Positions 9,061-14,542 of a stretch of DNA of 17,949 nt are shown in pieces. Below the pieces are notes generated by a model. That model ran no database searches. It had not been told where the DNA came from and was given only the letters and a program-made list of their open reading frames with translations. A program made the translations under genes and the position numbers. Source of the stretch: Bremia lactucae (lineage: Eukaryota > Oomycota > Peronosporomycetes > Peronosporales > Peronosporaceae); NCBI RefSeq assembly GCF_004359215.1, contig NW_027152066.1:1-17949 (forward strand), in the 5' to 3' direction. Each line of letters opens with the position of its first letter. Position 1 is the first letter of the stretch.

Positions 9061-9300
9061 TTCGTCAAACGAGGCGAACCCGACCCCCCCCCTCCACATC
9101 CATTGACGGATTCGAGTGGTGAGAAGCATTTTCTTGTTGAAAGCTTTTCGAACCACCCAGAGGTAAATAGAGTTCGAACGAGATATCTCGTTCGTTGGCG
9201 AGGGTATCCACCCTCACATGATAGCTAGGAGCCTCGTTCCCAATTGATGTTGGACGTTCCAGGTTTCGTCTTGCAGTACGAACAGCCCCATCCTCCTTGA
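9061..9300 (+). pseudogene. gypsy A chromodomain
   Basis: Chromodomains at the integrase end of chromoviruses are thought to direct insertion to particular chromatin. Frame 1 reads PPPPHPLTDSSGEKHFLVES, then FSNHPEVNRVRTRYLVRWRG, YPPSHDS, a TAG (9226-9228) where the family has Trp of SWEP, and EPRSQLMLDVPGFVLQYEQP ending at TGA 9298-9300. The aromatic YLVRWRGY core and the P-x-x-x-S-W-E-P signature (Trp mutated) identify it clearly. The frame upstream of the C9 run at 9084-9092 is shifted by one, so a homopolymer slip separates linker and domain. The domain ends abruptly at sequence from an opposite-strand gag. Confidence 0.9.
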
Positions 9301-9304
9301 CAGA

Positions 9305-10388
9305 AGGTCCATCGGAGAACGAGCGCTTTCCGCGCTCGTAATAGGATTGGAGGTTCTCAATCCCTTCACGCATCTCGTAAGAGATGAGCGTTCTCCAATG
9401 AAGATCTTTAAGAAATATGCTTTCTTTTGGGGCATGACCTGCACCCTTAAAACAGCAGGAGCATGGGTCCCCCCACGAGAGGCAAGGAATCCCTGTCTCC
9501 TAAGACAAACAGTACAGCTTATATCATGCACCGACTACGGTCTGTTTCTCGAACCGCTCACGGAAAGCATTTAGCTTGTCAAGCCAGACCTCACGGCCTA
9601 TTTTTGTACATGCTGTATAAAAGCTGTCGAAGTTTAGCGCAAAGGTTTGACATCCTTTGTCAGCTTAGAGGAGTACCACCGATGCCGGAAAAGGCATCGG
9701 TGAGGAATTTCGTCTCATCCTCACCGGGCATGTGAAACCTGGATGAGTTGAATAGCGGAATATGACATCGATCGTTGTTCATACAGACCAACGAATGAGG
9801 TTTCTCCTAGAGGGCAACCAAGGCCGATTTTCAGGAGCGAACCGCAACGTATTGCGATCCCTCTCGTGTTGGCTCATGTTAACGTCAACGTTAACTTAGC
9901 CCTTGGAGCGATCTCTAGAATCACTCCCTTCCTGGTGATGCAAACTATCACCACCAGCAGCACTCTTCCCCTCGCGACCACTTAATTTTCTGGGTGACGC
10001 ATGCTAACGTTACCAGAGTGGTCATCGCTCACGGAGTCATCGGATGATGACTCCTCACCAAAGAGGTTCGACGAGTCGAATAACCTCGTCATCACCCCTC
10101 TAGTTGTCACGTTAGAACCTGAAGGCTTAACGGACTCGGCCCCGGGTGATCCAGCGGCCTTTACAGTAGACACTGAGTCCGGCGATGCCGGTGACTTGGT
10201 CCACTCACCTACAGTCGGTGTAGCAGATGACTTGTCATCGTCACCTCCAATGGGAGTAGGTGACGTATTCCCCGCAGTAGACGTATTAGCGTCCATTGAT
10301 AAATTTCATTACCAACAGCTGCACTGTACCGTGCAGCTGTCAGCTTTGCGGCCTCACGGGCCACGCGCACAGACTTATTAGTCGCCAT
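9305..10388 (-). pseudogene. element D gag, N-terminal part, opposite strand
   Basis: Reading leftwards from ATG at 10386-10388: MATNKSVRVAREAAKLTAAR, then after a frameshift MDANTSTAGNTSPTPIGGDD, a Ser/Asp-rich region with GEWTKSPASPDSVSTVKAAG and SSNLFGEESSSDDSVSDDHS. Then come SLHHQEGSDSRDRSKG, RDRNTLRFAPENRPWLPSR, WLDKLNAFRERFEKQTVVGA, YKLYCLS and IPCLSWG. The end is HWRTLISYEMREGIENLQSY with YERGKRSFSDG. Plus-strand 12060-12608 (element B) is a second copy in the opposite orientation, and 11058-11210 is a second copy of the last block. Homology between copies in this reading direction is the main reason to prefer this strand over the open plus-strand frames. The sequence stops where the gypsy A chromodomain ends. 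Assignment to gag is from family memory. Confidence 0.65.
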
Positions 10389-10534
10389 GTTGATTTCGGT
10401 CAAAATCAATTTATGAAAATAAAATCGGAATTATTGTTAAAATCAACATACAAAAATTAAAGGGAAAGACATAATAGTATATCGTTTCACCCTACATCAG
10501 TCACTATGGTGACTGTTGGTTAAGTGGTGGTGAG
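10389..10534. other. non-coding AT-rich leader between the D gag start and the candidate LTR
   Basis: There is no coding signal. The stretch contains an inverted repeat CAGTCAC-TATG-GTGACTG (10498-10515). Near the LTR edge, AAGTGGTGGTGAG (10522-10534) would be a poor polypurine tract if the LTR belonged to a plus-strand element. Read on the minus strand no TGG primer site follows the LTR end, so the orientation of the LTR is not settled. Confidence 0.45.
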
Positions 10535-10555
10535 TGTAACGGGGTCCCGTTACAC
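10534..10555. repeat. perfect 10-bp inverted repeat at the LTR edge
   Basis: GTGTAACGGG and CCCGTTACAC are separated by two bases. The hairpin sits at the LTR terminus and could be part of the integrase recognition end. Confidence 0.8.
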
Positions 10556-10565
10556 AAGTATTATA

Positions 10566-10599
10566 TCCTATAGGAGGAATAGGAAATAATATTTCCTAT
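10566..10599. repeat. two adjacent palindromes in the candidate LTR
   Basis: TCCTATAGGA (10566-10575) is a perfect palindrome. ATAGGAAATA-A-TATTTCCTAT (10579-10599) has perfect 10-bp arms. No known function. Confidence 0.8.
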
Positions 10600-10667
10600 G
10601 AGAGGAAATAAATGAAGAAGTTTAAAATTATTATCTTTATTAATTTTGACTTCAATAGTTCCATTAA

Positions 10668-10748
10668 TACCAAATTTGGTAATATTGATGCAATTAGACA
10701 TTAGTTCTATTGATTGGTTGATTTAAGTTTAAATCAACCCCGCCAATC
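10668..10748. repeat. palindrome and nested inverted repeat in the candidate LTR
   Basis: TACCAAATTTGGTA (10668-10681) is a perfect 14-bp palindrome. GGTTGATTTAA-GT-TTAAATCAACC (10716-10739) has perfect 11-bp arms, and outer arms GATTGG (10712-10717) and CCAATC (10743-10748) extend it after a mismatch. Such structure is common in LTR regulatory regions; no specific function can be assigned. Confidence 0.75.
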
Positions 10749-11057
10749 GGTTTAAGACACGATTGTGCGGTGCGCAAGAAGGTGCCATACCTTGTTACTT
10801 ATTAATATAATAGGTTCAGTAGTAAGTAGAAGATCGTTTCGTAGGAATGTGAATAGATTAATACAGTCTTACCTTTTCTCTATTCTAAGGCCTTAGTCTA
10901 GACCTTTACTCTGAAGACCCTTAGCTTCTTAAGAAATCGTCCTCGGTACCTTTGTGTACGTGAAGCTTCGAGGCACCTATCCTACACTGTAATCAGTGTA
11001 TGATTAACTAGTACTGGTCAGCACTAGTGAAATGTGCCTTGTTACACAAAAAAACCT

Positions 11058-11210
11058 TGGGAAAACGAGCGCTTCGTGAGCTCGTAAAAGAATTGTAAGC
11101 TATCAATCCCTTCGCGCTTCTCAGAAGAGATGCACGTCCTCCAGTGAGAGTCTCTAAGGGAGTACGCAATTCTAGGGGCATGGGCTTCACCCTAAAGCAG
11201 CAGGAGACGC
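11058..11210 (-). pseudogene. gag fragment X, second copy of the end of the D gag piece
   Basis: On the minus strand this reads HWRTCISSEKREGIDSLQFF and YELTKRSFS, which aligns with HWRTLISYEMREGIENLQSY and YERGKRSFS of element D (9310-9410). The codon differences are partly synonymous, supporting this frame. Homology starts at about 11210 (CTCCTGCTG) and fades at about 11058, close to the edge of the candidate LTR. In the gag order this block should lie between the IPCLSWG block and the capsid core. Here it follows the capsid core piece (feature at 11211-11465) instead. Confidence 0.6.
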
Positions 11211-11465
11211 GGGAAGTGCGACGTCTTTAGACGTGCTACATGTGAGTGCTTACTTACTCGCTTTCCTACCGAGCTTAAATATAGCCATGACGGAGGCTAT
11301 GGACGTTTTCGTTTATTTAATCCAGAAAAGGAGATTTCCTTCCTCTTTGCCCTCATATGTGTTAACACTGACAGCAAGAGGGCGAGCCTTAGGCTCCGGA
11401 TCAGGTACAGGATTGTACCGAGTTCCGCTAAGTGATCCTTTGCTGCCCGATAAGAGAGGATTCAT
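11211..11465 (-). pseudogene. gag fragment Y, N-terminal half of the capsid core
   Basis: From a minus-strand ATG at 11463-11465: [40 protein letters not shown] and [10 protein letters not shown], then TAA (11313-11315). After a frame change comes ASVMAIFKLGRKASK, a TAA in place of the family Trp, and ALTCSTSKDVALP. This matches the start of the retrotransposon gag core (family: K-L-G-x-x-A-x-x-W-A-x-T) up to the point where element B resumes at 12609 on the other strand. The open stretch is only 50 codons. At its end it joins fragment X rather than the second half of the core. Confidence 0.65.
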
Positions 11466-12059
11466 ATTAAGTCTTTAGGCCTTGCATCAAGAACATCTGG
11501 GCCTGGGAAAGGTTGTGATCTATGTGATCGAGCCCATACAAAGTTCTGAGCTTCTTATATGCTACTCGTTTCGCTTTGAAAGTTTGGGGAAGATATCCAT
11601 GCCAGAAGAGGCTAAATTTAATTAATTATCAAGTGTAAATTGCCTGCGAGTGCTTCCAGGTGTAGCGAAGCTACTTCGCTCCTCTATACTTAAAGAGTCG
11701 CTTAGTTCTATAGTCTTAAGAAGTTTAACAACTTCGTAAGTCGTACAAGCTCGTATAACTTAATGAATCCTAGTTCAAGGGACCAATGGTTCGTAGACCT
11801 GAGCGATATCTATGCTTGCGAGTGTGTACATGCGGCTTTGTACTATCACAGATCATTGGCAAGCCTTAGTAACGCATTTGACGGTTTTAGATCAAACGGG
11901 GAACTGAACTATATTTAATATTACGACCTTACTCTAATTTCATTTAAATATAATTTTGGCCTCCAGATCTTTATCTGAGCAATTTTGTCATAAAACGGTG
12001 GGTTAAGACGAGAGAGATCAGATATTAATCTCCAAGATGTTCCATTCCTCGGACTATAT
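11466..12059. other. non-coding or unreadable spacer between gag fragments
   Basis: No gene is recognisable. On the minus strand a short readable piece (about 11485-11600, FKAKRVAYKKLRTLYGLDHI) could be gag sequence preceding fragment Y. The rest is AT-rich with stops in all frames. A perfect hairpin AGCGAAG-CTA-CTTCGCT lies at 11664-11680. I see no promoter, RNA gene or LTR end here. Confidence 0.5.
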
Positions 12060-12608
12060 TGATGAGGAGTCATCTTGTAATGACTCCGATCTAAAGAGCC
12101 CCCGTACCGGGAATGCTAAAATGTACCACCAGGAACGAAGGATTGTAAAGATCACTTCAACAGAATGTTAGTCTGCAACTTAGCATTAACCAAAGGAACG
12201 GAGACCGCAATTCGTTGCGGTTCGCTCCCGAAAAGAGTCTTGGTTGCCTGCAAAGGGCAACTTGGTTCGTTGGTCTGCTATGACCAACGAACGGTATATG
12301 ACCAACGAGCGGTATAAGATCCCGTCGTCACTCATCCAGACTTCACAGTTTGGTGACAACAAAAACGAATTCTTCATCGATGCGTTTTTGGCATCGATGT
12401 TACACTTGGACGCGTGCTAAGGATGCAACTCCTTTTAGTTTTACGCTTCGGGAGCATTCATACAGAATGTGCAAATCGTAGGCTGCGAGACCTAGTTTGA
12501 CAAACTGGTTATGGCATGTGACAGGATTGAAAACAGGTACTTAGTTGGTGCACCCTATAAGTTGCACCGCTCGTCCAAGTAGGCAGGTTTACCTTGCCTC
12601 TCGTGGGG
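12060..12608 (+). pseudogene. element B gag, N-terminal region
   Basis: This is the plus-strand counterpart of the D gag. Shared blocks in order: GATGAGGAGTCATC and ATGACTCCG (12060-12091); YHQE/HHQEG-like near 12126; CGTTGCGGTTCGCTCCxGAAAA (12210-12231); TTCGTTGGTCTG (12265-12276); EFFIDAFLASM against KFLTDAFSGIG (about 12366); FDKLVMACDRIENRYLVGAP and YKLH against the DKLNAFRERFEKQTVVGA block of D; and a 15-base exact match TTGCCTCTCGTGGGG at 12594-12608. Frames are broken by stops throughout. The similarity to D ends exactly at 12608, where sequence of the capsid C-terminal half starts. Confidence 0.65.
12280..12315 (+). repeat. 18-bp tandem duplication
   Basis: ATGACCAACGAACGGTAT (12280-12297) is repeated once with one mismatch (12298-12315), coding for MTNERY twice. 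The D gag has a single related unit at the matching place, so the duplication is specific to this copy. Confidence 0.85.
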
Positions 12609-13302
12609 TGTGATTTGCCAAAACATCATCTGACTAGCATGTTTGTCCCATCTAATCAGATTTCTCGCACACGATCACGATATTTAGCGGCTCGTCAGGG
12701 TAGACCGATCCTAGGAGACTACGCCCAGGAGTTAAGAGCTCTTTTTGCCGCTATACATCAAGGCCGAGGGCAAGAAGTGGTTAAATTATTCGTTCATAAT
12801 GGAAGACCTTAATGCGGGGGTTGCCCAAACGGAATTGTACCAATCTCATCCCGTTACTTTAGAAGCGGCAATTGCCATGGGGTTACGCGCTGAGTTCGAC
12901 TTTAAGTCCTCTCGCGTTGGTACGCAGAAATATTGGAAAGCCCGTCGAGCGCATCAGATTTGTCTATTAGTAAGGAGAAGAAAAGCTGTGGAATAGCATT
13001 CAAACATCGTAGATGTTATATGCGAGAAAGCACTAAGCACTTGCGCCCGGCTTGTCCGTTGCGCAATTCGCGCAAAGCTCGAAGCATCAATCCCACCTTA
13101 TACCAGAAAGCTGTACGGTGCGGGAAACGCCGAGTGGGGCCGGGCGGTCTACTGGGGAAGAACTAGGGTCGGTAAACCATTAGGAGGAGAGGATAAACAG
13201 GGCTTAGTTACAAAGACCTCTGTGCTTAATGGTATGGGACGTGAATGCAAGCCCGGCTTGTTTGTCACTAAGTCAACTTTAAGGCTTTGACAAGACATGG
13301 TG
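12609..13302 (+). pseudogene. element B gag, C-terminal capsid half, zinc knuckle and start of protease
   Basis: Frame 3 reads CDLPKHHLTSMFVPSNQISR, TRSRYLAARQGRPILGDYAQ and ELRALFAAIH. It then shifts to frame 1 (to about 12960): IMEDLNAGVAQTELYQSHPV, TLEAAIAMGLRAEFDFKSSR and VGTQKYWKARRAH. It returns to frame 3: SASDLSISKEKKS, KHRRCYMRESTKHLRPACPL. The knuckle at 13014-13055 has Arg (CGA 13023-13025) where the second Cys should be (C-x2-R-x4-H-x4-C). Downstream, frame 1 reads LNGMGRECKPGLFVTKSTLR and, one base out of frame, GFDKTW at 13284-13301, the region just before a protease. This directly abuts the reversed chromodomain of gypsy C, so protease and pol of B are missing. Confidence 0.78.
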
Positions 13303-13450
13303 AATTTTCGGGTATCCTCTCCACTGGACGAGGATTTGATGCTTCTTCCTCACGGAGCGGTGGGCAAGCAAACTTTTAGCAAGGAAGCGTTGATTCCCAT
13401 CCGCATCCAATCAGTGCAGGCGGCGCTCGATAGGAGTGGCGATTTTGCCC
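13303..13450 (-). pseudogene. gypsy C chromodomain, truncated
   Basis: On the minus strand PPALI (about 13424) is followed, after a one-base shift, by DADGNQRFLAKSLLAHRSVR and KKHQILVQWRGYP (13407 down to about 13306). It shares the D-x-x-G-N-x-R-F and W-R-G-Y-P signature of chromodomains with the gypsy A copy. The family continues with an SWEP-like motif, but here the sequence switches to plus-strand element B. The last half of the domain is therefore deleted. Confidence 0.8.
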
Positions 13451-13985
13451 ACATAATCGCTGCTGCCTTTCCCGCGATCGTTCAGTTGCAGGCATTAAGC
13501 GCTGCTGAACGACGCATTGGGGATTTCGAGGGTCAAGTCTTGCTACTGACCTCGGCTTCATGATGCTCGCGCGAAAAATCGTCAGGGTTACGAACGCTTG
13601 AAACTTCGGCTGGACATCTTTAAGAAGTTAATGCTGAGGAACCGTATTACGCGCGTGGTATCTCTCGCTCTCCGAGTCCGTTACGTTCTCATGGGAAGAG
13701 AAGGTCGGAGGCAAGTCTTTCGCCTTCCTCATTTCCCCCATCTGTTTAATACTGAACCCATGGTCGGTGTCACCAACAGTCTCCTTAGACTGATGGGAAT
13801 ATGTGACCTCATCTGGGTCCACATACCGTTTGAGACGACCCACGTAAAAGACGGGGTGCATCTTCATATATGGCGGGAGGGTGAGCCTATAATTTAGGTC
13901 TTTGACCTTCTCGACCACAGTAAATGGCCCAATGTAACGTAGCAATAATTTTAAGTACCCCCAGGTAGTACAAAAATTGCGATTT
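13451..13985 (-). pseudogene. gypsy C integrase C-terminal domain and following linker
   Basis: From 13945 leftwards to 13628 one frame is open: LLRYIGPFTVVEKVKDLNYR, LTLPPYMKMHPVFYVGRLKR, then YVDPDEVTYSHQSKETVGDT and a hydrophilic linker. GPFTVV and HPVFYVGRLK are typical of the SH3-like DNA-binding end of gypsy integrases. The stretch 13451-13627 is the variable linker toward the chromodomain and has no recognisable motif. Plus-strand open frames here (13297-13563, 13598-13897) are antisense shadows. Confidence 0.85.
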
Positions 13986-14542
13986 TAGGTAGAGTAACAG
14001 TACTTAACAGTACTTTATGTCGAACACTTAAGCATTCATTATTTTTGCGACCATTTCAGTCAGCATTCTTTTGTTTATCTTGTGCGCTTGCCGTTGCGCC
14101 ACGGTCACGGACTTTTCGTGGGATGGCTAATCGCTCATCCACAAAGTGTTAAGCCTCGCTCAGGCTTTTAGCATTCAACTCGCCTATGACATCGCCGGAA
14201 TCGTTCGTAGGACGTAGTTGTAAGCAACGAAACATCGCTATTGTGTGAGAGCACATGCATTCCTTGCCGTGACTACATACTGACCACTGCCAACCCGGCA
14301 GGGTCACTAAGGCAAGTTTCGTCGTTGAGATGATACCCTCGCGGGTCATCGTCATATTGACGAAGCTATGTCCCTCTTTCGCACCGAGCGTAGTGAGGGG
14401 CCCTCCCCCACTAAAACTCGGGCGCGCACAAACGAGACTGGCATCCGAGGATGGAGCAGTCCGTTTATAGAAAACGATGTCTCACCGTACTGGCGTGGAC
14501 ACTGTTATTTTTAGCGAGCTCCACAAAGTACAATTGCTTGCT
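13986..14542 (-). pseudogene. gypsy C integrase, end of catalytic core and helical linker
   Basis: After the TAG at 14543-14545 the same frame goes on with SKQLYFVELAKNNSVHAST, the usual end of the gypsy integrase core. Two more stops and frame changes follow. A frame at 14355-14149 (MTMTREGIISTTKLALVTLP, to LNAKSLSEA) ends at TAA. Beyond it HFVDERLAIPRKVRDR and AQDKQKNAD-like pieces precede the C-terminal domain. The product would be linked to the upstream frame only by reading through TAG, where the family has Trp. Confidence 0.75.

Larger units (their letters stand above)
2852..9300 (+). mobile_element. gypsy A: degenerate Ty3/gypsy chromovirus-type retrotransposon
   Basis: Gene order gag, protease, RT, RNase H, integrase, chromodomain on one strand over about 6 kb is diagnostic of a gypsy chromovirus. 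All domains are present and collinear, but frames change many times and more than ten in-frame stops can be counted. The left limit (2852) is a guess from a TGTAACG motif; the right limit is the TGA after the chromodomain (9298-9300), where sequence from an element on the other strand begins. No 3' LTR directly follows the chromodomain. The candidate LTR at 10535-11046 could be its displaced 3' LTR or belong to element D. Confidence 0.85.
10535..11046. repeat. candidate gypsy LTR (TGTAAC...GTTACA)
   Basis: A 512-base non-coding block begins TGTAACGGGG and ends CTTGTTACA, so its ends are inverted copies (TGTAAC and GTTACA) with the TG...CA termini usual for LTRs. It is AT-rich and dense in short palindromes. 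It lies directly upstream of the D gag (minus strand), which fits a minus-strand 5' LTR. A purine-biased run before 10535 and weak similarity of 10857-10877 to 3101-3120 would instead fit a plus-strand LTR, perhaps the displaced 3' LTR of gypsy A. No target-site duplication was found. Confidence 0.5.

Noticed and set aside
9347..9735. Two overlapping plus-strand open frames with a protein-like look (NPFTHLVRDERSP, LCQLRGVPP)
   Set aside because: The minus-strand reading is conserved with 11058-11210 and 12060-12608 as a collinear gag series, with synonymous differences. The plus frames are antisense shadows.
10001..10381. A 126-codon acidic plus-strand frame
   Set aside because: It is antisense to the Ser/Asp-rich D gag region, which starts with ATG and continues collinearly into blocks shared with element B. 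Codon bias of Asp/Ser-rich DNA makes both strands open.
13297..13897. Two plus-strand open frames that might be a small host gene
   Set aside because: The minus strand here reads a clear integrase C-terminal domain and chromodomain of gypsy C.
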